A DNA stretch of 58,511 nucleotides from Silicimonas sp. (lineage in GTDB: Bacteria > Pseudomonadota > Alphaproteobacteria > Rhodobacterales > Rhodobacteraceae): positions 1-58,511 of the forward strand of contig JAJEFO010000068.1 in NCBI GenBank assembly GCA_022820365.1, in the 5' to 3' direction. Positions 9,244 to 17,136 of the stretch are shown piece after piece. The stretch's first letter is position 1, and each line of letters starts with the position of its first letter. The notes under the pieces are model-generated. The model worked only from the letters and a program-made list of their open reading frames with translations, had not been told where the DNA came from and made no database searches. Made by a program: the position numbers and the translations under genes.

Positions 9244-9527
9244 TCGTCCACCCTTCCACAACTCGGTTACTGAGCAAGCGTTTGCCCTCCATGCAGTCAT
9301 TGATGCCGCGTTGGTGCACCAAGTCACTTGTCAGGTCGGGGCGCATACTTCCGCAGCGACCTGATCGAGAAGTCGACGGGAATTCACCAGCGGTGGTCCG
9401 ATGGCGCTCCGGAAAGCAAATGTCACTCCGTTGTTCGCCTTTGTTGACGCCCAGAGTTCGTTCCCCTAGAATTTCCCGTGTTCAGCGTCTCCCGGACTAA
9501 TACAGCGGTTGGAGCGTGAACTAAGCC
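9244..9527. other. left part of inserted island, no gene seen
   Basis: Homology to the aminopeptidase gene fades after about 9243. The next roughly 280 bases contain only short frames on both strands with no recognisable product. Confidence 0.4.
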
Positions 9528-9549
9528 GAGGGTCCCTTAAGGGACCCTC
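9528..9549. promoter_or_regulatory. perfect 22-bp palindrome upstream of the NYN gene
   Basis: The arms GAGGGTCCCTT and AAGGGACCCTC are exact reverse complements with no spacer. The palindrome lies 35 bases before the NYN gene start, just upstream of a TACAAT hexamer at 9567-9572 that could serve as a -10 element, so its position fits an operator over the -35 region. With no loop and no T-run it is less likely to be a terminator. Confidence 0.5.
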
Positions 9550-9584
9550 TTACCCATTCACTACGGTACAATAGGCATATCCTT

Positions 9585-10424
9585 ATGCGCACAGCCGTCT
9601 TTGTCGACGCTGGCTATCTCTACTCAGCCGGCTCCAAACTCCTTTCGGGAAACGCTCTCCCGCGCAGCTCCGTCCGGCTTGATCTTGACGCGGCACTCAA
9701 GGCTCTACGAGATGCAGTCAAGGCAAGCTCGCCATCTACTTCTCTACTCCGCATCTACTGGTACGATGGAATGCCGCGTACCGGGCCAACCGCCGAGCAG
9801 CAAGCGCTTGCCGACGCCGACGACGTCAAGCTCCGTCTGGGCGTGATCGCCTATACAGGCAGACAGAAAGGTGTCGACTCCCTCATCGTCACTGACCTAA
9901 TCGAACTCGCGCGCAATCAGGCCATCACTGATGCCGTCTTGCTTTCAGGCGACGAAGATGTCCGAATAGGCGTGCAGATCGCCCAGACCTACGGGGTCCG
10001 CGTCCACCTCCTCGGCATTCAACCCTCCGGCGACAACCAAGGCAACCAGTCGCGCCTTCTGCGCCAGGAATCCGATACCTCGGCGGAGTGGCATCAGTCG
10101 GACATAGAGGCCTTTCTCGGCGCAAGTCACTCCCCAGGCTCCCTCGGGGACGAAACGGATCGACCCCCCGACGAGATTCCGAATACCACCCAACAGCTCA
10201 ACTCGGTTGCGGACGACTTCATCCGGGCGCGGTCTCCCACCGAACTCGCGGTCCTTTCAGGCCTCGAAGTCAACGATGCGATACCTGCCGAACTTGACGG
10301 TGTGCTCCTTCGCAGTGCGGCTGTCGCACTAGGACGCTATCTCGACTCCCCTGAGAAACACCATCTCCGTCAAGCGGTGAAACATCGGGCTACGGAGGGC
10401 CATCCACGTGCTGACCAATCTTGA
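9585..10424 (+). CDS. NYN (PIN-like) domain protein
   Basis: A 279-residue protein whose first 150 residues match the NYN/DUF88 (LabA-like) fold, a PIN-related family of presumed metal-dependent RNases. Visible landmarks are AVFVDAGYLY with the first acidic residue (Asp8), QKGVDSLIVTDLIELA with the middle acidic residues, and the strongly conserved LLSGDEDVRIGVQIAQTYGVRVHLLGI. The remaining roughly 120 residues are polar and unassigned. The gene sits alone inside the island between the diverged repeats, so it was probably acquired horizontally. It has its own candidate promoter and palindrome upstream. NYN proteins occur in RNA processing and in some defence or toxin contexts; nothing here decides between them. 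Confidence 0.8.
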   Translation: MRTAVFVDAGYLYSAGSKLLSGNALPRSSVRLDLDAALKALRDAVKASSPSTSLLRIYWYDGMPRTGPTAEQQALADADDVKLRLGVIAYTGRQKGVDSLIVTDLIELARNQAITDAVLLSGDEDVRIGVQIAQTYGVRVHLLGIQPSGDNQGNQSRLLRQESDTSAEWHQSDIEAFLGASHSPGSLGDETDRPPDEIPNTTQQLNSVADDFIRARSPTELAVLSGLEVNDAIPAELDGVLLRSAAVALGRYLDSPEKHHLRQAVKHRATEGHPRADQS

Positions 10425-11272
10425 CAGCAAGACTCCACTGCCGGCGCGGAGGCCAGCCGGATTCGCTGGCACGCCACATAAATGACAATCGAGCCCGCTC
10501 GGCGACCGGGCGGACGACCATCACCAAGCGCGCGGCGGATGTCGCCGGATTCATGAATCTACAGCACAACACCCCCAACGTCGTGAATGCCCGCCGCGGC
10601 AGGAAGTTCGAGGAACTCGCCGGTGTGGCCGTCACCGGCAGAACCGGCCTGGAGCACGACCCGAACACCGAATTCACCTACGCCATCGATACATCACACC
10701 GCATCGCGAACGATCCCCGAAATCGCCGCATGGGCACCGCGCTCGCGACCACCAAACAAGAAAGATCAGGGTGATCTTCGACCTTGGACGCCCCAATTGT
10801 CGTTCTCAAGGCACTCGCAAGAGTCCGGCTAGCCCTTCTCCCAGAGGATGAGTTGGCCAATTTCGTAGAGGCTCTGGAGTGGTCCGCAACTCGGGCCACA
10901 AACAACCTTTCGTCTCGGAATTCCCCGTCTTCTGTACCTTTCCGCCCAGCCACATGCCAATCAGCCCAGCCACATGCCAAGTGACCAAATTGTTGCCTTG
11001 TTTCTTCGACGCCGACCGACATGCGTCGACGTCCCGTATGCGTTTCTTTCGCTCGCATTTGGCACCGCCGCCAACCGGGTCTCTCCTCCCTCTTCAAGAC
11101 AGGACTGCGCGACTAATAGGCAAGAGTTCAATCTGCCCGCCAGTCAGCACCTCTCGGCCCCGATCCTCAACAATTTGATCACCCATCGGGCCGTGACACG
11201 TCGGTAAATCCAATCCCAGATCCTGAAAATGGATCACTTAATTGACAACTGACTCTAAAAGAAGTCCTCAAC
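10425..11272. other. right part of inserted island, no confident gene
   Basis: About 850 bases. A frame ending at 10774 (117 codons, but starting at a TTG that overlaps the NYN stop) contains a plausible protein-like stretch around TITKRAADVAGFMNLQ and EFTYAIDTSHRIAND, yet I do not recognise it and it lacks a good start. Other frames are short and overlapping. It may hold decayed gene remnants; nothing further can be supported. Confidence 0.35.
10944..10980. repeat. short tandem duplication (2 x 17 bp, period 20)
   Basis: The 17-mer GCCCAGCCACATGCCAA occurs at 10944-10960 and again at 10964-10980, separated by TCA. It lies in non-coding island DNA and looks like a replication-slippage product. 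Confidence 0.7.
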
Positions 11273-11288
11273 ATACGTAGCGGGAGCG

Positions 11289-11466
11289 GCGGGAGATGTG
11301 CCGTTCTGACTCAGAAACGTCCGGTGCAGGTGGAATTCAGCCGGCCCAGTTGCCGTTCCGGAAAACCGCGACACGATCGCCTGTCGTTGTGATCCCGTCG
11401 ACATCAGTGTCCTTGGCTCCGATCATCCAGTCGACATGGACGACGCTGCTGTTGCCTCCGCGCCTT
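11289..11466. repeat. right direct-repeat arm flanking the 2 kb island
   Basis: Partner of 9067-9243. It begins with a copy of the uvrD 3' end: GCGGGAGATGTGCCGTTCTGA at 11289-11309 would encode A-G-D-V-P-F-stop, exactly the helicase C-terminus. It then continues into the 3' end of the intact aminopeptidase gene. A piece of uvrD with no uvrD attached shows that the two genes were once directly adjacent and convergent. Confidence 0.8.
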
Positions 11467-12581
11467 GCGATCTCGTCCGCCGATGCCCCGTCGCTGTCGC
11501 GCAGGCAGTCCTTGTAGCACTGGCCAAGCGCGACATGGCAGGCTGCGTTTTCGTCGAACAGCGTGTTGTAGAAGAGAATGCCGCTTTCCGAGATCGGGGA
11601 CGCGTAGGGCACCAGCGCCACCTCACCGATGCGGCGCGCACCGTCGTCGCTCTCGAGGAGCTTGCGAAAGACCTTCTCGCTCTTTGATGCATTGGCCTCG
11701 ACGACACGGCCCTCCTTGAACCGGACTTCGATGTCCTCGATGAGGGTGCCCTGGTAGGCGAGCGGCTTGGTCGCCCGGACGATGCCGTCAACCCGATCCT
11801 TGTGGGGGACCGTGAAGACTTCCTCCGACGGAATGTTCGGGTTGCAGACAATGCCGTTCTTCGCTTCGCTTGCACCACCCATCCAGCAATGCCCGTCAGC
11901 CAGGCCAACGGTCAGGTCGGTGCCGCTGCTTTTGAAGTGCAGCGCGGCGAATTCCTGGCTGTTCAGCCAATCGCGCCGGACGGCAAGGTTCGCATTGTGC
12001 ACGGCCCATGCCGCGACAGGATCGTCTTGGTCGGTGCGGGACGCGGAGAAGATCGCCTTGGCCAGTTCGGCCTGTGCCGCGTCTTCATCCAGATCCGGAA
12101 ACACCAGCTTGGCCCACGCGCGTCCCGGATAGGCTGCGATCGACCAGTTGATCTCGAAGCCCGAGATCTTCTCGAGCGCCGGACGAAAGGCTTCTGCATT
12201 GACACGCGTTGCTCGGGCGACGTTTTCCGGATCTTCTGAAGCGAGCGCCATCGGGTTCTCCGCAGCTATACCCAGCCGCGCCGTGTTGCTGCCAAAGGCG
12301 TTGGCCATGCCCTGGTAGAGCCAGTCGGGCGCTTGTTCGAAGCTTTCAGGGCGTCCAAACCTGTATCGGGCTCGGGTGACGTCTTCGTCGCTCAGGATTG
12401 GCGTGACGAGGCCGCTGCCGCGGCGATAGGCGCATTCGGTTACGCGTCGTACAAGCGGCAATGCCTCGGCGGAGGCCGTGATCAGGAGATTTTGGCCTTC
12501 TGCCAGGTTTACGCCTGTCGAGACGATGGTCTCGGCCAAGCGATCAAGCTGGGACGTGTCGAACGGAAGGTCGTCGGGCAT
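11337..12581 (-). CDS. M29-family metalloaminopeptidase
   Basis: A 414-residue cytosolic aminopeptidase of the thermophilic-aminopeptidase (M29; AmpS/PepS-like) family, which removes N-terminal residues from peptides using two metal ions. Family features visible are the N-terminal LAETIVSTGVNLAEGQNLLI, the ligand region NIPSEEVFTVPHKDRVDGIV (about 250-270) with Glu and His, YASPISESGILFYNTLFDENAACHVALG, and the C-terminal HVDWMIG with His and Asp ligands. Length and ends match the family. It was once the convergent neighbour of uvrD, as the flanking repeats show. Confidence 0.93.
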   Translation of the reverse strand: MPDDLPFDTSQLDRLAETIVSTGVNLAEGQNLLITASAEALPLVRRVTECAYRRGSGLVTPILSDEDVTRARYRFGRPESFEQAPDWLYQGMANAFGSNTARLGIAAENPMALASEDPENVARATRVNAEAFRPALEKISGFEINWSIAAYPGRAWAKLVFPDLDEDAAQAELAKAIFSASRTDQDDPVAAWAVHNANLAVRRDWLNSQEFAALHFKSSGTDLTVGLADGHCWMGGASEAKNGIVCNPNIPSEEVFTVPHKDRVDGIVRATKPLAYQGTLIEDIEVRFKEGRVVEANASKSEKVFRKLLESDDGARRIGEVALVPYASPISESGILFYNTLFDENAACHVALGQCYKDCLRDSDGASADEIARRGGNSSVVHVDWMIGAKDTDVDGITTTGDRVAVFRNGNWAG

Positions 12582-12740
12582 TGGGCGGAGCCTCCTCGGT
12601 GCATTGGAGCGTCATGTCACATCAACGCAGGGAGGAGAAGTCCGCGGTTGGGGAAATGGCGCGGACAATGACGGATCACTCGCCCGCGCAGGGCTATGCC
12701 TGGGTCATTGCACGAAATTCGAAGATTGCCAGAAAGTGGA

Positions 12741-13079
12741 TCAGGCTGCGCGCCTGGCCTCTTCGGCCGCGGCAAGCTCTGCAGCGTGCCGACGCTCGCT
12801 CTCCTCGCGGCTGAGTGCCACGGAAGTGCGGACGCCGTTGCCCACGAAAGCCATGAGGCCCTTCACGACTCGCTCGTTCGGGTCAATGCCGGCGCAGGTC
12901 AGGACCTCGCGCCCATCGCGCGACCGCGCCCAGCGAGCGATCTGCTCGGGGCCGTTTCCATATTTTTTGTCATCGGCAATGGCGTCATCAAGCGCGGCAA
13001 GCACTACGGCTGCAAAGAGCTTCCGTGCGCGATTGCCCTGTTCATTGTTGAATGCAGTGCCGTCCACAAAATCTACCAT
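12741..13079 (-). CDS. small conserved protein (DUF6280-like)
   Basis: A 112-residue protein beginning MVDFVDGTAFNNEQGNRARK, with an alanine-rich helix (LFAAVVLAALDDAIADDKKY) and a charged, alanine-rich C-terminus. I recall near-identical small proteins widely conserved in Rhodobacteraceae and listed under DUF6280, function unknown; that recollection has not been checked. Clean codon use and a conserved-looking sequence support a real gene. It is transcribed away from efp, and a 25-bp inverted repeat lies between the two. Confidence 0.75.
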   Translation of the reverse strand: MVDFVDGTAFNNEQGNRARKLFAAVVLAALDDAIADDKKYGNGPEQIARWARSRDGREVLTCAGIDPNERVVKGLMAFVGNGVRTSVALSREESERRHAAELAAAEEARRAA

Positions 13080-13172
13080 ATTTAGTCCTTCGGTCCTTTT
13101 CCTCGCAAGTGATTGGCATGACGTCCCTTATGCAGGTATTGGCACCACTTTTGCTATTCTTTTTCGGAATAT

Positions 13173-13197
13173 CTGCTATGCGTTACACGCATAGCAG
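13173..13197. promoter_or_regulatory. inverted repeat between DUF6280-like gene and efp
   Basis: Ten-base arms CTGCTATGCG and CGCATAGCAG pair perfectly around a five-base loop TTACA. It lies in the divergent intergenic space, 94 bases from the leftward gene and 96 from the efp ATG. It is not followed by a T-run in either direction, so an operator or a 5' leader hairpin is more likely than a terminator. Confidence 0.5.
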
Positions 13198-13293
13198 TCT
13201 CGGATTTCGCTGATGCCATCCATGTTGCAGTTGAGCATTTGGTCAAATATAGGGCAGGCATGTCTTGAATCAACAAATCATCGGGTTTGTCGC

Positions 13294-13857
13294 ATGCCAA
13301 GGATCAACGGAAACGAGATTCGGCCCGGCAACGTGCTGGAACACAACGATGGCCTCTGGGTCGCGGTGAAAACCGAGCATGTCAAGCCCGGCAAGGGCGG
13401 CGCATTCGCTCAGGTGGAACTCAGGAACCTTCGAAACGGCTCCAAGCTGAACGAGAGATTCCGTTCGGCCGACAAGGTCGAGCGCGTTCGGCTGGAGCAG
13501 AGGGATAAGCAATTCCTGTACGAGAGCGACGGCATGCTTGTCTTCATGGACAGCGAGACCTTCGAACAGACCGAACTTCCCGCAGACATCCTCGGTGAGC
13601 GCCGACCGTTCCTGCAGGACGGCATGACGATCCAGGTCGAGTACTACGAGGCTGAGGCCTTGAACGCGTCACTGCCGCAGAAAGTGACGTGCACGGTCAG
13701 CGAAACCGAGCCTGTTGTGAAGGGCCAGACGGCGGCGAACAGTTTCAAGCCGGCGCTCCTCGACAATGGCGTTCGCATCACCGTTCCACCCTTCGTTGGC
13801 GAAGGCGAGAAGGTTGTGGTGAACACTGAAACCATGGAATACGCCGAACGGGCATAG
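13294..13857 (+). CDS. efp: elongation factor P
   Basis: A 187-residue translation factor that relieves ribosome stalling at consecutive prolines. It has the three-domain architecture: the KOW-like N-terminus [20 protein letters not shown], the loop KPGKGGAF whose Lys34 is the site modified by beta-lysylation in bacteria that have EpmA/EpmB, the central OB domain ([15 protein letters not shown]), and the C-terminal OB domain ending [20 protein letters not shown]. The frame is open 27 codons upstream, but the family N-terminus fixes the ATG at 13294. Confidence 0.97.
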   Translation: MPRINGNEIRPGNVLEHNDGLWVAVKTEHVKPGKGGAFAQVELRNLRNGSKLNERFRSADKVERVRLEQRDKQFLYESDGMLVFMDSETFEQTELPADILGERRPFLQDGMTIQVEYYEAEALNASLPQKVTCTVSETEPVVKGQTAANSFKPALLDNGVRITVPPFVGEGEKVVVNTETMEYAERA

Positions 13858-14079
13858 GTGCGGGCAGCATCACATTCGCCGGATCGCCGCCGCACAGGCG
13901 CTAACTTGATCGGTTTGGATGCCTGGACGACGTGACCTCCGTGATTCACCTACGATTCCTGCCATTCGTCTCCTGCGCGACGAAGGTCTGCTCAGAGCCA
14001 ATTCTACCGAATTCTGCAGTTTGACCGAACGGTTGGTATCGCCGTTCGGGTCGATATCGTGCTGAGGTTGTCACATCAA

Positions 14080-14478
14080 CTATTGGGCAGCGTCCATCAT
14101 TTGGATCAACTGAATGAGGTTCCCACAGGTGTCGTCGAAGACCGCCATTCGGACAGGCCCTGCATCCATCGGCTCAACAGTAAACTCTACTCCCAGATGG
14201 CCCAACCTTTTTCGCTCCGCATCAAGGTCTTGCACCTGAAAAGAGTGTGCAGGAATGCCATCGGAAACCAGTGCTTCTTTGTAGGGTTTCACAGCAGGAT
14301 GGTCGCTTGGCTCAAGCAGTAGTTCCGTTCCCTCAGGGTCTTCACTCGACACGACTGTCAGCCAACGATTTTCACCTAGAGGAATATTGTTCTTCACCTT
14401 GAATCCGAGGACATCAGTGTAGAATTTCTCTGCTTTGTCTTGGTCATCGACAAAGACGTTAGTCACGTAAATCCTCAT
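14080..14478 (-). CDS. VOC-superfamily (glyoxalase-like) protein
   Basis: A 132-residue single-module vicinal-oxygen-chelate fold protein. It shows MRIYVTNVFVDDQDKAEKFY (first beta strand and helix), the YTDVLGF motif, NRWLTVVSSEDPEGTELLLE, and a C-terminal half ending FDDTCGNLIQLIQM, which carries the conserved metal-site Glu/Gln region. The ATG at 14478 is preceded by GGAGAG at good spacing and was preferred over an ATG 12 codons upstream. By eye the base composition is less GC-rich than that of its neighbours, which may indicate recent transfer. Members include lyases, dioxygenases and resistance proteins; substrate unknown. Confidence 0.85.
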   Translation of the reverse strand: MRIYVTNVFVDDQDKAEKFYTDVLGFKVKNNIPLGENRWLTVVSSEDPEGTELLLEPSDHPAVKPYKEALVSDGIPAHSFQVQDLDAERKRLGHLGVEFTVEPMDAGPVRMAVFDDTCGNLIQLIQMMDAAQ

Positions 14479-14733
14479 GATTTCTCTCCGTTCTGTCTGT
14501 ACTTCATGAGCCATGATGCAGCATCAATGCGATTTTCGCTCGCGCTTCAAAACGTCTACATCGGACAAATCCTCGACCCCGGCAGAAGCCGCCCAAGCTG
14601 AGGTTGACCGCAACGAGAACCCACAAGGGCCATAAGGCATCGCCAGCCGCAAAAGGGATTGCGCATCTGCGACTTTCCGGCTGCGCTCGGAATGCAATTG
14701 ACGATGGCGTTGCGATAGCTTTGGCGGCGAGGC

Positions 14734-15492
14734 TCACGAATGCGGCCACTTTGCTCCATGAATCCTGGAGACATGCGATGCGATTTTCATCACGTGCCCC
14801 GAAGTGGCGTTTTCGGTGTCCTCGGTGAATCGTGATGCTGGTGTGGCGACCGCAATTGCGCCTACTGCTTCGCCGCGAAAGCCTATGATCGCCGCCGCGA
14901 TGCCAACCACGTCGCTCTCATATGTACCGGACGCCTTGGCATAGCCTGTCTCCTGCACCTTCTTGATCTGCCTGAGCAACTTGTTGCGGTCCATCTCAGT
15001 GTTGCTCGTAAAGCGGAGCAACTTCCCGCCTAGGACTTCGTCAACCCGCGCACCCGGCGAGGCAGACAGAAATGCCAGTCCGGACGCTGTTGCATGAAAT
15101 GGCAGGGCTTCTGAGGGATCGATATAAACCCGGGTGCCCTTGATCTTTGTTTCCACGATCCCGGATGTCATCAACCTGTCGCCAACGAGCATGCTTGAAT
15201 GTGCCGTTTCGCCGGTGGATTCCGAAAGATCGTGCAATGCGCGCGTCACCTCGCCTGCCACTGGATGAGTAACATCGCGCAGCATCGACAGCCGCGTCAG
15301 AGATGGCCCGAGATAGTAGGATTTGTCCTTCGGTGACTGTTCCAGAATGCCGTGACGAGTCAGGTCAGATACGTAGCGCTGTATGTTCGATTTGTCCCAG
15401 CCGAGCTGCCGGGCAATTTCAGACAAGCCCAGGTTAGGGGCGCTCTCTGAAAATAGATTCAGCACACTCAGTGCTTTATCCACAGTGCTCAC
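14734..15492 (-). CDS. IclR-family transcriptional regulator
   Basis: A 252-residue regulator with the IclR layout. The N-terminal winged helix spans about residues 4-60 (TVDKALSVLNLFSESAPNLG, then LSEIARQLGWDKSNIQRYV as the recognition region). The effector-binding domain follows, from LHDLSESTGETAHSSMLVGD to GEAVGAIAVATP. I chose the GTG at 15492, which has GGGAG seven bases upstream and gives the standard start; the frame is open for 26 more codons. It is divergent from tctC with about 100 bases between, so it very likely controls the transporter and catabolic genes to its right in response to their substrate or an intermediate. Confidence 0.92.
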   Translation of the reverse strand: MSTVDKALSVLNLFSESAPNLGLSEIARQLGWDKSNIQRYVSDLTRHGILEQSPKDKSYYLGPSLTRLSMLRDVTHPVAGEVTRALHDLSESTGETAHSSMLVGDRLMTSGIVETKIKGTRVYIDPSEALPFHATASGLAFLSASPGARVDEVLGGKLLRFTSNTEMDRNKLLRQIKKVQETGYAKASGTYESDVVGIAAAIIGFRGEAVGAIAVATPASRFTEDTENATSGHVMKIASHVSRIHGAKWPHS

Positions 15493-15596
15493 ATTTTTTC
15501 TCCCGGACAGGACGCGAAATTGTTGACTCGCGGACACATAAAAAAGATCATTATCGCACCAGCGTGTCAAATATTGATCATATCAGGGAGGAAGTG

Positions 15597-16532
15597 ATGA
15601 AACACACGATAGCGTCCATTGCTGCTGCAGTGGCTGTACTGAGCGGCGGAGCAGCCCTAGCGGAGTACCCGGAGAAGCCCGTGAGCTTCATCGTGCCTTG
15701 GCCACCGGGAGATTTGGAAGACGTTCTAACCCGCATGATCGCCGAGGATTTCCAGGAGGAGTACGGCGTGGCGGCCGCGGTCGTGAACAAGCCCGGCGGC
15801 GGCGGTGGACCTTTCCCCGGAGCGATCGAGGTGGCGACCGCCCCTGCTGATGGCTACACGATCGGATCCTTCGTGATCGGTGTACCTTTACTTGGCCACG
15901 AAATCGGCATTCCCGAACTCACGCCGGCAAAATTCGATCCACTTGGCATCTTCGTGACCTACCCGTTCGTTATCGTCGCTGGCGGCAATGCCCCATATGA
16001 CACAATCGAGGAAATGGCCGAACACGCAAAATCCAACGAGTTGGCGCTTGGGCATTTTGGAGCGAACCTGATTCCGACTCAGGTCACCATGGCTTACGCC
16101 AAGGCTGCTGGGTTCGAGTGGGGCGCCGAGGCCGCCTACCCAATGCTCGACTGCAATACTCTGGCTTCGGGTGATGCCGATGTCATCAATACGACGCTGC
16201 AACTGGTGTTGCCGTGCCTGGACAACATCAAGGTTCTGGCGTCGGTGACCGGGGACCGAATTCCGATCACCCCGGATGCGCCAACGATGGGTGAACTTGT
16301 TCCGGAATTGAACATCGCCCTGTGGAACGGTCTGTTTGTGCACAAGGACACGCCGCAAGACGTGCGTGACAAGATAATCGCGGTTGCCGAGAAGACGGTG
16401 ATGAGCGAGCGTGCCCAAAAGCTGGCAAGCGAGACAGGTGCCGGCGTGTACTGGGTGGGCGCAGCGGCGGCGGTCGAGCAAATTCAGTCGGACATGCAGA
16501 CGACGGCTACAATCAAGTCGATGCTGGAATAG
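15597..16532 (+). CDS. tctC: TTT-family periplasmic solute-binding protein (TctC-like)
   Basis: A 311-residue periplasmic receptor for a tripartite tricarboxylate-type transporter. Residues 1-22 form a Sec signal peptide (MKHTIASIAAAVAVLSGGAALA, cleaved before EYPEKPV). The mature start, YPEKPVSFIVPWPPG, matches the Bug/TctC family, but the usual glycine-rich ligand loop is here PWPPGDLEDVLTR. A second family segment, VVNKPGGGGGPFPGA, follows. GGGAGG lies upstream at good spacing. It is first in a likely operon with tctB and tctA. Family members bind citrate, other di- and tricarboxylates, aromatic acids or amino-acid-like acids, so the ligand is unknown; the downstream enzymes suggest a methylated amino acid. 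Confidence 0.93.
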   Translation: MKHTIASIAAAVAVLSGGAALAEYPEKPVSFIVPWPPGDLEDVLTRMIAEDFQEEYGVAAAVVNKPGGGGGPFPGAIEVATAPADGYTIGSFVIGVPLLGHEIGIPELTPAKFDPLGIFVTYPFVIVAGGNAPYDTIEEMAEHAKSNELALGHFGANLIPTQVTMAYAKAAGFEWGAEAAYPMLDCNTLASGDADVINTTLQLVLPCLDNIKVLASVTGDRIPITPDAPTMGELVPELNIALWNGLFVHKDTPQDVRDKIIAVAEKTVMSERAQKLASETGAGVYWVGAAAAVEQIQSDMQTTATIKSMLE

Positions 16533-16553
16533 CCGTTGGCTGACCCAAGGGGG

Positions 16554-16573
16554 CTGGCGCGATCATGCGCCAG
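16554..16573. promoter_or_regulatory. intercistronic hairpin between tctC and tctB
   Basis: CTGGCGC (16554-16560) and GCGCCAG (16567-16573) pair perfectly around a six-base loop. The hairpin sits 21 bases after the tctC stop. Such structures commonly protect the 3' end of the abundant binding-protein message. It contains an ATG (16565) in frame with tctB, which argues against that ATG as the tctB start. Confidence 0.55.
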
Positions 16574-16612
16574 TCCTTCAATGGCACCTTAGCCGGTTCT
16601 CTGGATGCGCAC

Positions 16613-17134
16613 ATGACCCAGCAACACGAAGAGTCCACCCAGCGTCCGGGTGATCTGATCTTCATTGCTCTGTTCGTGCTGTTTTCCATCTTTCTTCTTT
16701 CCCAGCTGGCTGCTGAGACGCGATTTGTCCCCAACGGAAAGCTGGTGGAGCAGCCACGTTTCTGGCCTGCCATCGGGGTACTCTTGATGGTGGGATTCGG
16801 ACTCGCGCAAATCGCGTTGAGGTGGCGGGTCAAGGCGGGCTGGGATCCGGGCGAAGTGGCGGTCTGGCTGCGCGCCTTCGAATACCTGATCTGGTTCATG
16901 GCCTATGTCGCAGTTGTGCCGGTGCTGGGTTATCTTGCCACGACCATTGCATTCACGACTTCGCTGGCTTTCAGGCAGGGCTACCGCGGAGTCAGGAACC
17001 TGGGCGCCGCCGCGCTGCTGGGGTTGACGATCGTCTTGGTGTTCAAGACCGGCCTTTCCGTGAAGATTCCGGGAGGCGCGGTCTACGAGTACCTGCACGG
17101 GCCCCTGCGCAACTTCATGATCGTGAATTTCTGA
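16613..17134 (+). CDS. tctB: TTT-family small membrane subunit (TctB-like)
   Basis: A 173-residue inner-membrane protein with the four-helix pattern of TctB subunits. Hydrophobic segments lie at DLIFIALFVLFSIFLLSQL, then FWPAIGVLLMVGFGLAQIAL, YLIWFMAYVAVVPVLGYLAT, and LGAAALLGLTIVLVF. It partners TctA in the membrane complex that takes substrate from TctC using an ion gradient. An in-frame ATG 16 codons earlier lies inside the intercistronic hairpin, so I place the start at 16613, although neither has a strong ribosome-binding site. Two bases separate its stop from tctA. Confidence 0.85.
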   Translation: MTQQHEESTQRPGDLIFIALFVLFSIFLLSQLAAETRFVPNGKLVEQPRFWPAIGVLLMVGFGLAQIALRWRVKAGWDPGEVAVWLRAFEYLIWFMAYVAVVPVLGYLATTIAFTTSLAFRQGYRGVRNLGAAALLGLTIVLVFKTGLSVKIPGGAVYEYLHGPLRNFMIVNF

Positions 17135-17136
17135 TC

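Noticed and set aside
10421-10774. 117-codon frame after the NYN gene
   Set aside because: Starts at a TTG overlapping the NYN stop without a ribosome-binding site, and the product is unrecognised; noted in the island entry but not called a gene.
16822-17136. 105-codon N-terminal extension of tctA
   Set aside because: It is the tctB gene read in another frame; the family N-terminus begins at 17137.
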